The translations under genes and the position numbers were made by a program. From Bacillota bacterium (GTDB taxonomy: Bacteria > Bacillota > Limnochordia > Darwinibacteriales > DTU012), in contig DUVS01000027.1 in NCBI GenBank assembly GCA_012840925.1, positions 1 to 64,000 of the forward strand: 64,000 nucleotides of DNA, written 5' to 3'. The notes under the pieces are model-generated. The model worked only from the letters and a program-made list of their open reading frames with translations, was not told where the DNA came from and did not search any database. Shown one piece after another: positions 55,095 to 64,000 of the stretch. Each line of letters opens with the position of its first letter. Position 1 is the first letter of the stretch.

Positions 55095-56474
55095 ATGACG
55101 ACCAAGCATAAATGGCTGTTTGCAGCACTCGCCGGCACTGCTGGATTGTATGTCGGAACCAGGATGCTTACCCATCAGGCTGTAAAACAGATTGGTAAAA
55201 TACTCACTACCGATCCTTATCATGAAAACCTCACTGAAATGTTTTCCGCAGCGTACCGCGTTGGTATCCAGAACATCTGGGAAGCAAATCTGCGAGCTGA
55301 AACAGGTAAGGTAATTAACCGGCCGTTAGGTTCGCCACGCAAAGTGACTACCTTTGACGGACTGGCTTTCAGTCCTGTCTTTCTCACCCGTTTACCAACT
55401 CCACATTACACAAAAATCGATACCAAGACCATCATTGGCAAACGCTGCAAAAAGCCCATGATCTTGTCCACCCCGATTATTATCTCAGGCATGGCCTATG
55501 GCCTTGCTCTGTCAAAAGAAGCTAAACTCGCTTTGGCAAAAGCATCAGCCATGGCAGGGACAGCAACCAACACCGGTGAAGGCTTTTGGCTGCCAGAAGA
55601 GAGAGACCTGGCCGCCAACCTGATCATCCAGTACAACCGCGGCTCATGGAGCAAAGACCCGGATATTCTGAGGCAGGCTGACATGATCGAAATCCAACTG
55701 GGACAAGGTGCAATTGCCGGAATCAGCCACTATACTCCTGCCAGTAAGGTGCCGTCTCATCTGCTGCCTAAACTGAAATTGGAAAAGCATATGGACCTGA
55801 TTACCAAATCCTACCACCAGGAGTTTCTGCAACCAGATGGCTTTGCCAAGCTCGTGGACAGGCTGCGGCAGATTACCGGCGGCGTTCCAATCGGAATCAA
55901 AATGGCTTTCACCAACACCATTGAACAGGATATCGATATAGCTGCTGAAGCCGGCGTGGATGTACTTGCCCTTGAAGGTACCACTGCCGCCACAAAGGGT
56001 GCGCCGCCGATTATCGAAGACGATTTTGGTTTGCCCACAATTATGGGGCTTTGCCGTGCTGTTAATCACCTCGAAAAACGCGGCCTTAAGGACCAGATCA
56101 GCTTAATTGTATCTGGTGGCTTTTTCAACCCTGGCGATATGCTCAAAGCCCTGGCACTAGGGGCGGATGCTGTATACATCGGATCCATAGCTTTGTTTGC
56201 CATGAGCCACACCCAATCATTCGAAGCACTGCCCTTCGAACCGCCAACGCAAATCGTCTGGGAGACCGGCAAGTATCGCCGTCGTTTTAAATGGAAAAAG
56301 GGAGCCGTATCACTAGCCAAATTTATCACATCGTGTACCCTGGAAATCGCCGAGGGAGTACGCGCCTTAGGCAAGACCTCGATCGACCAAGTGGACCGTT
56401 CAGATTTGATTGCCCTGGATGAAACCACGGCTGCCATCGCAGGGATCCCTACTGCGTGGCATCGTAAATCCTAA
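55095..56474 (+). CDS. FMN-binding glutamate synthase-like family protein
   Basis: N-terminal hydrophobic segment; GMAYGLALSKEAKLALAKASAMAGTATNTGEGFW..IEIQLGQGAIAG..VLALEGTTAATKGAPPIIEDDFGLPTIMGLCRAV..SGGFFNPGDMLKALALGADAVYIGSIALFA. Confidence 0.9.
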   Translation: MTTKHKWLFAALAGTAGLYVGTRMLTHQAVKQIGKILTTDPYHENLTEMFSAAYRVGIQNIWEANLRAETGKVINRPLGSPRKVTTFDGLAFSPVFLTRLPTPHYTKIDTKTIIGKRCKKPMILSTPIIISGMAYGLALSKEAKLALAKASAMAGTATNTGEGFWLPEERDLAANLIIQYNRGSWSKDPDILRQADMIEIQLGQGAIAGISHYTPASKVPSHLLPKLKLEKHMDLITKSYHQEFLQPDGFAKLVDRLRQITGGVPIGIKMAFTNTIEQDIDIAAEAGVDVLALEGTTAATKGAPPIIEDDFGLPTIMGLCRAVNHLEKRGLKDQISLIVSGGFFNPGDMLKALALGADAVYIGSIALFAMSHTQSFEALPFEPPTQIVWETGKYRRRFKWKKGAVSLAKFITSCTLEIAEGVRALGKTSIDQVDRSDLIALDETTAAIAGIPTAWHRKS

Positions 56475-58167
56475 CCTGATCACTTTCCGAGTAATCGAAG
56501 ATCAGAAATTGCCTTTGTTTCACCGGCTTTGCCTGCCAGGGATAAATCTTGAATTCAAAAAGCTCTACGGCAAATCGTTTACTCAATTCCCGCGGTGTGA
56601 GCTGCAGTGGCTTTAGATGGGACAGATAGCGGAAAATGGTTCCATCTTGGATCAGCTGCCGCTTTAATTCGTTAGCAGGTTCTCCCTGCATCCATCTGGG
56701 TGTCGCCTGTTTCCGTTCATGAGAGCGGAAGTCAAACCGCAGGTAGCTCATAGCCACTGGGTCTTGATCGCCAACCAACTCCCACAACAACCGGTATAAA
56801 CCCACCAGACTGTGGGACACCAAATGCAGGCTGCGCGTTTTCCACTTTTGGGCTAGATGCTCAAAAAAGCTGAAGGGATTCCCAAAATCCCGGACAATCA
56901 GATAGTCAAGGCTGGATTTGAAGCGTCCAGAATTGTAATAGCTCTCTACGAGCCCTTCGATCACATTCAAAAACGCCAACTCTGAGTAACTGATGCTTGT
57001 TGTCTGTAAAACTTCATATGGAGCCCGTTCCGTAAACAGGCAGCCAAAATCGTTAGCCCGATCCCGCAAACGGGAACCTTTAAGCAGTTTTAAGAAACCC
57101 AACTGGATCTTAGTAGGCTCCAGATTATAGACAAAATTAAAGGAATCGCCAAACCGGTCGTAGCTCTCCTGAGGCAGGCCGGCAATCAGATCCAGTAAAA
57201 ATCGCACCTGGGTCCGTTCACGCAGTTTTCGACAGTTGGCAGCAAGTTTATCAAGGTTGGTGGTTCGGCCAATCTCCTCCAGGGTGATAGGATTAGTGGA
57301 TTGGACACCAATTTCAAACTGAAAACGGTTGGCAGGGGCCTGTTCCAACAACTGAATCATCTCTTCCGCAATCAGATCACCACCAATTTCCAGTTGAAAC
57401 CGGGTAGTGGTTTCCAACTCGCATATAAACTTGATCAACTCTAGAGCCCGCTGGGGATGACAGTTAAAGGTGCGGTCGACAAATCGGATTTGATCAATTC
57501 CCAGCCTCGCCAGCCTTTGCAGATCGGCCTTCACCTGTTCCATCGGAAAATACCTTACCTTCCCGGTCCGGGACGATAAGCAATACTGGCACCGGAACGG
57601 ACAACCGCGGCTAGTTTCAAAATACACAATCTTATGTTCCAGCTCATCAAAGTGGTCTTGATAAGGGCTTGGGAGCCTGCTCAAATCCATCGTCATCTGG
57701 GGATTGGTGTGGATCTGGCCGTCGCTGCGATATACTAAGGACGGTATTTGCCGAAGCTGATCCAAGGTAGGCTCTCCACCGTTTTCTAACGCCTGAAGCA
57801 ATTTTAACAGTGGCTCTTCCCCCTCGCCAATGACGATGTAGTCGATTTGGAGATGTTTGTCCATCAAATTCTCAGCATCATAAGAAACCTCTGGTCCTCC
57901 TAGGATTACCTTCACATTAGGTAACACCTTTTTCAGATCACTGATCAATACCAGAGTTTGCTCAATGTTCCAAATATAGCAGGAAAACCCCATAACATCG
58001 GGGTTTTCATCAACCAGCTCGGATAGAACCAAAGCCAGCTGCTGGTTAATGTTGTATTCCTTTACAATCAGTCCTGGAAATGCCGGACCGCAGTAGGCGC
58101 GTAAATATCGTAAAGCCAGATTGTGATGGGTGTATTTTGCGTTTAAGGTTGTAAGTACAATCTTCAC
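56449..58167 (-). CDS. B12-binding-domain radical SAM protein (DUF4080 type)
   Basis: MKIVLTTLNAKYTHHNLALRYLRAY..VMGFSCYIWNIEQTL..GGPEVSYDAE; radical SAM CPFRCQYCLSS. Confidence 0.93.
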   Translation of the reverse strand: MKIVLTTLNAKYTHHNLALRYLRAYCGPAFPGLIVKEYNINQQLALVLSELVDENPDVMGFSCYIWNIEQTLVLISDLKKVLPNVKVILGGPEVSYDAENLMDKHLQIDYIVIGEGEEPLLKLLQALENGGEPTLDQLRQIPSLVYRSDGQIHTNPQMTMDLSRLPSPYQDHFDELEHKIVYFETSRGCPFRCQYCLSSRTGKVRYFPMEQVKADLQRLARLGIDQIRFVDRTFNCHPQRALELIKFICELETTTRFQLEIGGDLIAEEMIQLLEQAPANRFQFEIGVQSTNPITLEEIGRTTNLDKLAANCRKLRERTQVRFLLDLIAGLPQESYDRFGDSFNFVYNLEPTKIQLGFLKLLKGSRLRDRANDFGCLFTERAPYEVLQTTSISYSELAFLNVIEGLVESYYNSGRFKSSLDYLIVRDFGNPFSFFEHLAQKWKTRSLHLVSHSLVGLYRLLWELVGDQDPVAMSYLRFDFRSHERKQATPRWMQGEPANELKRQLIQDGTIFRYLSHLKPLQLTPRELSKRFAVELFEFKIYPWQAKPVKQRQFLIFDYSESDQVRIYDATQ

Positions 58168-58186
58168 TGACTTTCGCTTCCTTTAT

Positions 58187-59875
58187 CTAGACTTGAAAGC
58201 AGGAACCTCCCAGAAATTCCTTCAAGATTGAATTGCAGGGAATATCCTCTTCCGAAGGCAAAGGCCTGAAATAGCTGAGGATCTTCAACAGCCGCTGAGC
58301 CACAACATAAGCTGGCTCATTCTTGGGTATTTCCTTTAGCAACGGTTCCGCATATTTTCTTAACACAGCCAATTCGTAATCCATAGCCGAGTTAAACATC
58401 ACATCCGCATCTTCCTGGAATGGGAAAATGTGTTTTTCTTCTCCGCGGCGAACCAAAGGCCAGCGGTAAATCGTATCCTGAGCTGTATGGGCACGGAATT
58501 GGTGATCACGAACGATGCGCCTGATCAGGCGGGCATCAGTCGTTCGAATCCTAGTATGATCATCGATATTGATTTGAGTTATTGCACTTATATAGATCTT
58601 AAACTTGCGGCCTTTGGGAATTGCCGCCGTCAGCTTGTCATTCAATCCATGGATCCCTTCGATAATAATCGGCTGTTCCGGGCCAATCTGCAAAATCCGG
58701 TTGTTCCACTCCCGCCGCCCCTTCTGGAAATTATAGGACGGAACATTGACAGGCTCGCCCTGGATCAGTTTTGACAAGTGCTCGTTAAACAGTTTGATAT
58801 CAATTGCCTCAAGTGCTTCGAAATCATAATTGCCATCTTCGTCAATGGGTGTTTTGTCCCGATCGACAAAGTAATCGTCCAAGCCGATCACCACCGGCCG
58901 TAAGTGGTTGATCCGCAGCTGAATCAAAAGCCTTTGGGCAAATGTGGTCTTGCCCGATGATGATGGCCCTGCGATTAATACTATACGCAGGCGATCTCTA
59001 TCCGCTGCTATGCAGTCGGCAATCTTGGCAATCTGTTTTTCATGGTACGCCTCACTGACTCGAATCAAGTCACCATATCTATTCGTATCGATGACGTGAT
59101 TTAGTTCTGCCACATTACTGATGCTGACAGTTTTGCCCCACTTTTCTGTTTCATAATAAACGTTGGCCAGTTTGCCATGCTCCACATACTCGGGAATTTC
59201 TGTCGGGTTGCTGACCTTTGGGAACTCCAAAATAAAACCGGGCAAATAGAACCTCAGTTTAAACAGGAGCAGATAGCTGGTGGAAGGCACAAAAACATCT
59301 GCCAGTGTATCATAGTAATCTCCACAGCTGTGAACAACAAACTTTTGATCAGGCATCTGTCGGTACAGCTTCACCTTATCATGGAGATTCTGCCGGGCAA
59401 AGATAGCAATGGCCTCATCTCGGGGTAAAATATGTTTTACAAAAGGCTCATCAGCAAGGATGATGTCCATCATTCTCTGCTCAATCCGGGTCACATCGGC
59501 TTCCACTAACGGTTGTTCGGCTTCAATTTCCCCATACAACCCATTGCTCAAAGCATGCTCAATATGGACACGGGAGTTCGGCAAGACCTCCTTTGCAGCC
59601 CTGATTAGGATGAAAATCAAACTGCTGCGATAGACTCGCATGCCATCATCTGTTGTCAGATCAAGTAATCTCACTGAGCAATTATGCTCCAAACGATAAT
59701 TAAGGCTGCAGAGCACATTATCTACATGGGCAGCTACAACCTTGGTGGTTATCTTTTGCATCTTTACCAATTCCAGCAGGGTTGTTCCCCGCGGTACAGT
59801 AACCGTGCCGCCGTGAAGCTGAACATTGATCGTCCGATCCACTTTTGTCACCCTCACATCATGAAATATGTTCAA
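58187..59875 (-). CDS. TGS-domain/uridine kinase family nucleoside kinase fusion
   Basis: N-term ThrRS-like (VTVPRGTTLLELV..; DDGMRVYRSSLIFILIRA), C-term kinase VLIAGPSSSGKTTFAQRLLIQL..VIGLDDYFVDRDKTPIDEDGNYDFEALEAID. Confidence 0.92.
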   Translation of the reverse strand: MNIFHDVRVTKVDRTINVQLHGGTVTVPRGTTLLELVKMQKITTKVVAAHVDNVLCSLNYRLEHNCSVRLLDLTTDDGMRVYRSSLIFILIRAAKEVLPNSRVHIEHALSNGLYGEIEAEQPLVEADVTRIEQRMMDIILADEPFVKHILPRDEAIAIFARQNLHDKVKLYRQMPDQKFVVHSCGDYYDTLADVFVPSTSYLLLFKLRFYLPGFILEFPKVSNPTEIPEYVEHGKLANVYYETEKWGKTVSISNVAELNHVIDTNRYGDLIRVSEAYHEKQIAKIADCIAADRDRLRIVLIAGPSSSGKTTFAQRLLIQLRINHLRPVVIGLDDYFVDRDKTPIDEDGNYDFEALEAIDIKLFNEHLSKLIQGEPVNVPSYNFQKGRREWNNRILQIGPEQPIIIEGIHGLNDKLTAAIPKGRKFKIYISAITQINIDDHTRIRTTDARLIRRIVRDHQFRAHTAQDTIYRWPLVRRGEEKHIFPFQEDADVMFNSAMDYELAVLRKYAEPLLKEIPKNEPAYVVAQRLLKILSYFRPLPSEEDIPCNSILKEFLGGSCFQV

Positions 59876-59988
59876 GTCTAGACTATTATTTCTCCGTTAT
59901 GGCAATAATACCCTTTTCCTGCCGGGCTCTGCAGGACATTGCTTGTTAACAGAGAAAGCTATAGTAATTTTGGAAGGAGGTACTATCA

Positions 59989-61101
59989 ATGCAGATTAAT
60001 CAGGAACGATTAGTGAACGAATTCCTATCATTGGTGCAAATCGACAGCTTTGCAGGTGAAGAACGGGAAATGGCCGACTATCTGCGTAGGCAATTGACGA
60101 AACTTGGTTTGGATGTAACTGAAGATAATGCCGGGAAGACCATCGATGGCAGCGCTGGAAATGTCATTGCCAGGATGCAAGGTGAATCTGATAAACCAAC
60201 CATTATGTTTTGCGCCCATATGGATCGGGTTGCACCTGGTAAGGGTATCAAACCAATCATTGAAAACGGGACTATCAAAAGCGACGGTACCACCATTCTT
60301 GGAGCCGATGACGCGGCAGGGATTGCTGCCATTCTCGAAGCTGTACGAGCGGTAAAAGAAGCTAAGATCCCCCATGGCAACCTGGAACTAGTTTTTACCA
60401 TTGCTGAAGAAGGAGGCCTTTTTGGTGCCAAAGCCCTGGACCGGAAGCAATTGGAGGCAGATTTTGCCTATTTTCTTGATAGCAATGACCAAGTTGGAGC
60501 AATAATCAACCGGGCTCCTTCCCATCAAAACCTGGTCTTTACATTCTATGGCAAGGCCGCCCATGCCGGTGTCAGTCCAGAACTTGGGATCAATGCAATC
60601 AAAATCGCTGCTGAGGCTATTGCATCCATGAACCTGGGCCGGCTCGATCACGAAACCACCGCAAACGTGGGAGTAATTCAAGGAGGCGTGGCTACCAATA
60701 TTGTACCGGAGGTTTGCACGGTCAAATGTGAAGTCCGCTCTTTGGATCCCGACAAGTTAAAGGCCCAAACAGAACATATGATCACCACTGCCCGGACCAG
60801 CGCCGGCAAGTACGGTACTAAACTTGATCTGCAGCTGACGGATTGCTATTCAGCTTTCACAATCCCAGAATCGCATCCCGTCATCGAACTGGCTGTCAAA
60901 GCCTGCAAAGCTCTGGGGATTACGCCGCAGATCAAGGGAACTGGAGGTGGCAGCGATGCCAGCATTCTCAACAGTAAGAACCTTCCTTCCGTGGTGTTGG
61001 GATTGAACTACAAAGATGCCCACAGTACCCGTGAATCCGTGGCCATTGCCGATTTGGTCAAAGTGGCTGAATTAGTTACTGCAATCATCGAGCATGCTTA
61101 A
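59989..61101 (+). CDS. M20 family peptidase T-like tripeptidase
   Basis: PTIMFCAHMDRVAPGKGIKP..TTILGADDAAGIAAILEAV..LVFTIAEEGGLFGAKAL..GTGGGSDASILNSKNLPSVVLGLNY. Confidence 0.93.
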   Translation: MQINQERLVNEFLSLVQIDSFAGEEREMADYLRRQLTKLGLDVTEDNAGKTIDGSAGNVIARMQGESDKPTIMFCAHMDRVAPGKGIKPIIENGTIKSDGTTILGADDAAGIAAILEAVRAVKEAKIPHGNLELVFTIAEEGGLFGAKALDRKQLEADFAYFLDSNDQVGAIINRAPSHQNLVFTFYGKAAHAGVSPELGINAIKIAAEAIASMNLGRLDHETTANVGVIQGGVATNIVPEVCTVKCEVRSLDPDKLKAQTEHMITTARTSAGKYGTKLDLQLTDCYSAFTIPESHPVIELAVKACKALGITPQIKGTGGGSDASILNSKNLPSVVLGLNYKDAHSTRESVAIADLVKVAELVTAIIEHA

Positions 61102-61113
61102 AAAGCATGCTCG
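61089..61113 (+). terminator. Hairpin, possible terminator
   Basis: CGAGCATGCTT AAA AAGCATGCTCG; no clear U-tract. Confidence 0.55.
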
Positions 61114-61145
61114 TATTCGAACTAAAAAGAATGGTATGAAGGAGA

Positions 61146-61604
61146 ATGCTGATGAATCTGTACCAATACCCTTCACCACTGGGTATTATTTTACTGACTG
61201 TGGAGGAGGAACACTTTACCAATATCTGCCTGACAGATTCCACCACCCATGAGCACTGGCATCCATATCCGCCATTGCCCCAACCGTATGCTGCAGATTT
61301 TGATCAGTACTTCAAGGGGCTCCCGGTCCAATTTGACTGGCCAGTGAGTCTGGATGGCACCCCCTTTCAAAAACAGGTATGGCAAAAGTTGATGGAAATT
61401 CCTTATGGGCACACCGTTACCTATAAACAAATCAGTGAACAGCTGAACACCAAAGGCTATCGGGCGGTGGGCAATGCCGTTGGTGCCAATCCTCTGATGA
61501 TTGTCATTCCCTGTCACCGCGTCTTAGCTGTCAACGGCCTTGGTGGATACGCCTACGGGCTTAAAATGAAGCGTTATCTACTAGAGCTGGAAAAAATTGT
61601 CTAG
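61146..61604 (+). CDS. ogt: Methylated-DNA--protein-cysteine methyltransferase
   Basis: FQKQVWQKLMEIPYGHTVTYKQISEQL..RAVGNAVGANPLMIVIPCHRVLAVNGLGGYAYGLKMKRYLLELE. Confidence 0.96.
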   Translation: MLMNLYQYPSPLGIILLTVEEEHFTNICLTDSTTHEHWHPYPPLPQPYAADFDQYFKGLPVQFDWPVSLDGTPFQKQVWQKLMEIPYGHTVTYKQISEQLNTKGYRAVGNAVGANPLMIVIPCHRVLAVNGLGGYAYGLKMKRYLLELEKIV

Positions 61605-61606
61605 AC

Positions 61607-61641
61607 ATGACTAAACTGGCGGATTCCGCCAGTTTAGTCAT
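61607..61641. terminator. Bidirectional hairpin terminator between convergent genes
   Basis: ATGACTAAACTGGCGGA T TCCGCCAGTTTAGTCAT, 17-bp perfect arms around 1 nt. Confidence 0.75.
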
Positions 61642-61670
61642 ATGATTTCAACATTACAATGCCGCATATC

Positions 61671-64000
61671 TTACCTGAGCAATGGATGCCCTGCCACAAT
61701 GGCGTTCAAGTATTCCTCCAGATTGGTATACCCGTCATCGTCCCGATCCAGACTGCCGTCTTTTGGATCAAACGGATCAAGGCCATGATAGATCTCCCAC
61801 AAATCCGGCATACCATCCTGATCGGAATCCACCGGCGCCAACACCGAGTTCATAATCGGGAAACCACCAACTTCACTTTGCCGCAGAATCACCTTGCCTG
61901 TACCATTGGTTACATCGTTGATCACCCGGGTATCGACAGCATCGCGCCGCGGCAGACTGGCTCCAGCATGGGCAAGTACCATCTCATATGCTTCCTCAGC
62001 AGAATGAATGGTCATTGGTGCTGATTGATAGGGTGTATCCACTCTTAAAGCTGAACCTGTGACTCCACGCCAGTTGTCAGCCGTGACTGTGGGGTTACCT
62101 TCCATGACGTTGCCCTCAATGTAGATCCGGACATCGGCACCTTCAGGCAAAACCAATGTTCCCCGGCTGCTGGATTGTGTTTCAGGGCCTGGCTTGAAGT
62201 AATTGCCGATGAAGTTGATCCTGCCCTGAGAACCGGTATAGACACTCCGCTCTCTCCAGTTGTAAATCACATTGTTGTTAAACTCCACAATATCACCCAG
62301 ATAAGCAAGCTTTGGATGACGGGTCTTATTAGAGTAAATCAGATTATGATGGTAAGTCGCCCGCGGGCCCCACAAGCCTACTGCAGAGTGATTGAGCCAG
62401 TTTAACCCTTCTCCAAACAAGCAGTACTGAACTGTGATATTGGTATTGTCATAAGAAGAAAACACTTCATCCGTACCCCAACTGACTGAGCAGTGGTCTA
62501 GGATTACATTGCTGATGTTTCGATCAATGTTCAATGCATCTGAGCTGGTCAACCCGCGCCGATCGCCCAATCTGAAGCGTAGGTACCGTACGATGGAATT
62601 GCTGCCTCCAATCAAGGATGGATAATCGGCAACTGTAATACCGTCACCTGGCGCTGTCTGGCCGGCAATGGTGATATTGGCAGCAGTCCGGAGCTGTGAC
62701 TCAAGCTCGATGGTCCCTGAGATGGCAAAAACAACGGTCCTGTTCGGTTTGCTCACTGCTTCCCGCAAAGAACCGGGCCCACGATCTTTTAGGTTGGTGA
62801 CGATGTACACATCGCCGCCGCGGCCGCCGCTCGCCGAAGCACCTCTGCCTTCAGCCCCTGGAAATGCCGGTACCGATTTGCCAGGCGGCGATTGAGCAGG
62901 AATATCTGCCACCAGAAGTTGTACCTGTTCATGGTTCGGTGCAATCCGGACCAACGCTGTCTTAATCGCCAGCTCCAGCTCAGGATCGCCAGCGGTTGTC
63001 AATCTCTGCAGCAGCACTGAGGCAACCGGCTCGGCCTGCAGGCCAACAGCTGTCAGGAGCCTCAGTGCGTACAAAACGAGTTCCTGATCATCTGAATCAA
63101 GAAGGGCGGCAATATCACTGACGAACTGTGGATTGTTCTTGGCACATGCCGCGAAAGCGCTGGCCAACCGCCACCGCATCGAAGGTTCAAGGCTGTGAAT
63201 ATGATCAAAAACGTCTTTAAGGTAAAGGGAAACTTCTGCTCCGGCAGTTTCTAATACGCGAACAGCTGCCCAGTAAATCTCTTGATCCAGGCCCTGCTCC
63301 AGCAATATACCTGTATAGGCTGCCAAGGTCTCCTGATTATGGGGGATGATCTGTTCTAAAGCTTTGGCAGCAAGCACCCGGCTCTGCATTTCCGCCTCAG
63401 GATCAACCAAAACCGGTAGTAAACCGGGAACAAATTGTGCCACATCAATATTTTGATCCAACTCCAACCCCCGCACCAAATCGGCCAGCCGGCCAATGGT
63501 GCGCAGTGCCAGCATTTGGTTCTCCAACTTGGCATGGGACAGCTGCTGTTTTAAAAACTCAATAACCGCTGCATTGACATCTGCAGGCTGTGGTTTCTCT
63601 TCAGCTTTTTCTTGCGCTTGCTGCTGCTCCAACAGCGCTTTGAGGATCATTTCCCGAGTTATGGGCTGCGGTGGAGCAGCCACGGTTTTCTCTTCGATGA
63701 TAAAACGGGCAATCAGATCTGCAGCTTTATCCATAATGCCCTGATCAAGACTGGATGCAGCCAGCAGATCAAACATCTCTGCCAAGATCGGCACCACATC
63801 TTGCTTGTCGTTGTAAAGTTTACGCAAAATCTCGAGCTGGCCAAGTTGATAGTCAACCTGATCCATAATCAGTTCTGCGAACAGCTGCCCCACCGCCAGT
63901 CCGGGAAGAGCCAGCACAGCATCAATGGCATCAGCCCGGATTGATGGTTCAAAGGTTAAAGCCTTTTTTAGGATCGGCAATGTTGAAGGATCATTGATTT
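61671..64000 (-). CDS. HEAT-repeat / pectate lyase (PL1-like) / Ca-binding TSP3-like multidomain protein, 5' end beyond window
   Basis: Reading frame stays open to 64000 (..INDPSTLPILKKALTFEPSIRADAIDAVLAL); HEAT-like repeats, then VPAFPGAEGRGASASGGRGGDVYIVTNLKDRGPGSLREAV..ILDHCSVSWGTDEVFSSY.., then DSDQDGMPDLWEIYHGLDPFDPKDGSLDRDDDGYTNLEEYLN. Confidence 0.87.
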   Translation of the reverse strand, partial: INDPSTLPILKKALTFEPSIRADAIDAVLALPGLAVGQLFAELIMDQVDYQLGQLEILRKLYNDKQDVVPILAEMFDLLAASSLDQGIMDKAADLIARFIIEEKTVAAPPQPITREMILKALLEQQQAQEKAEEKPQPADVNAAVIEFLKQQLSHAKLENQMLALRTIGRLADLVRGLELDQNIDVAQFVPGLLPVLVDPEAEMQSRVLAAKALEQIIPHNQETLAAYTGILLEQGLDQEIYWAAVRVLETAGAEVSLYLKDVFDHIHSLEPSMRWRLASAFAACAKNNPQFVSDIAALLDSDDQELVLYALRLLTAVGLQAEPVASVLLQRLTTAGDPELELAIKTALVRIAPNHEQVQLLVADIPAQSPPGKSVPAFPGAEGRGASASGGRGGDVYIVTNLKDRGPGSLREAVSKPNRTVVFAISGTIELESQLRTAANITIAGQTAPGDGITVADYPSLIGGSNSIVRYLRFRLGDRRGLTSSDALNIDRNISNVILDHCSVSWGTDEVFSSYDNTNITVQYCLFGEGLNWLNHSAVGLWGPRATYHHNLIYSNKTRHPKLAYLGDIVEFNNNVIYNWRERSVYTGSQGRINFIGNYFKPGPETQSSSRGTLVLPEGADVRIYIEGNVMEGNPTVTADNWRGVTGSALRVDTPYQSAPMTIHSAEEAYEMVLAHAGASLPRRDAVDTRVINDVTNGTGKVILRQSEVGGFPIMNSVLAPVDSDQDGMPDLWEIYHGLDPFDPKDGSLDRDDDGYTNLEEYLNAIVAGHPLLR

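Noticed and set aside
1-64000. Prophage, transposon, integron or defence island
   Set aside because: No transposase, integrase, phage structural or restriction genes recognised; gene content is mostly housekeeping, envelope and sporulation.

Overview
This 64 kb window looks like core chromosome of a spore-forming Bacillota. Evidence includes YtrH/YtrI-like and SpoVD-like genes, Rex, an IreB/ReoM homologue, a TRAP (MtrB) homologue, meso-DAP dehydrogenase and a complete Rnf cluster. I see no rRNA, CRISPR array, phage or transposon. There is one tRNA (tRNA-Glu, CTC anticodon, CCA encoded) close to gltX. Both edges cut a gene: a D-2-hydroxyacid dehydrogenase at 1-773 (-), and a HEAT-repeat/pectate-lyase-like protein at 61671-64000 (-). 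Most genes have recognisable families. The observations most worth follow-up are: (1) several exported proteins that look like outer-membrane beta-barrels or envelope-biogenesis factors, suggesting a diderm spore-former (a patatin-barrel plus PIG-L-barrel pair at 17.06-19.76 kb, and a tight four-gene cassette of barrel, LolA-like, M48 protease and PsbP-like proteins at 51.55-54.96 kb); (2) ireB/reoM directly upstream of murA, the enzyme whose stability ReoM controls in Listeria; (3) a TRAP (mtrB) gene overlapping the 3' end of dnaE, which the longest-ORF track hides behind an over-long start; (4) two perfect inverted repeats whose 3' arms overlap Shine-Dalgarno sequences (2759-2815 and 29719-29759); (5) a LysM protein with four Cys-bracketed repeats and no signal peptide. 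All product calls come from reading sequence motifs; no database searches were run.
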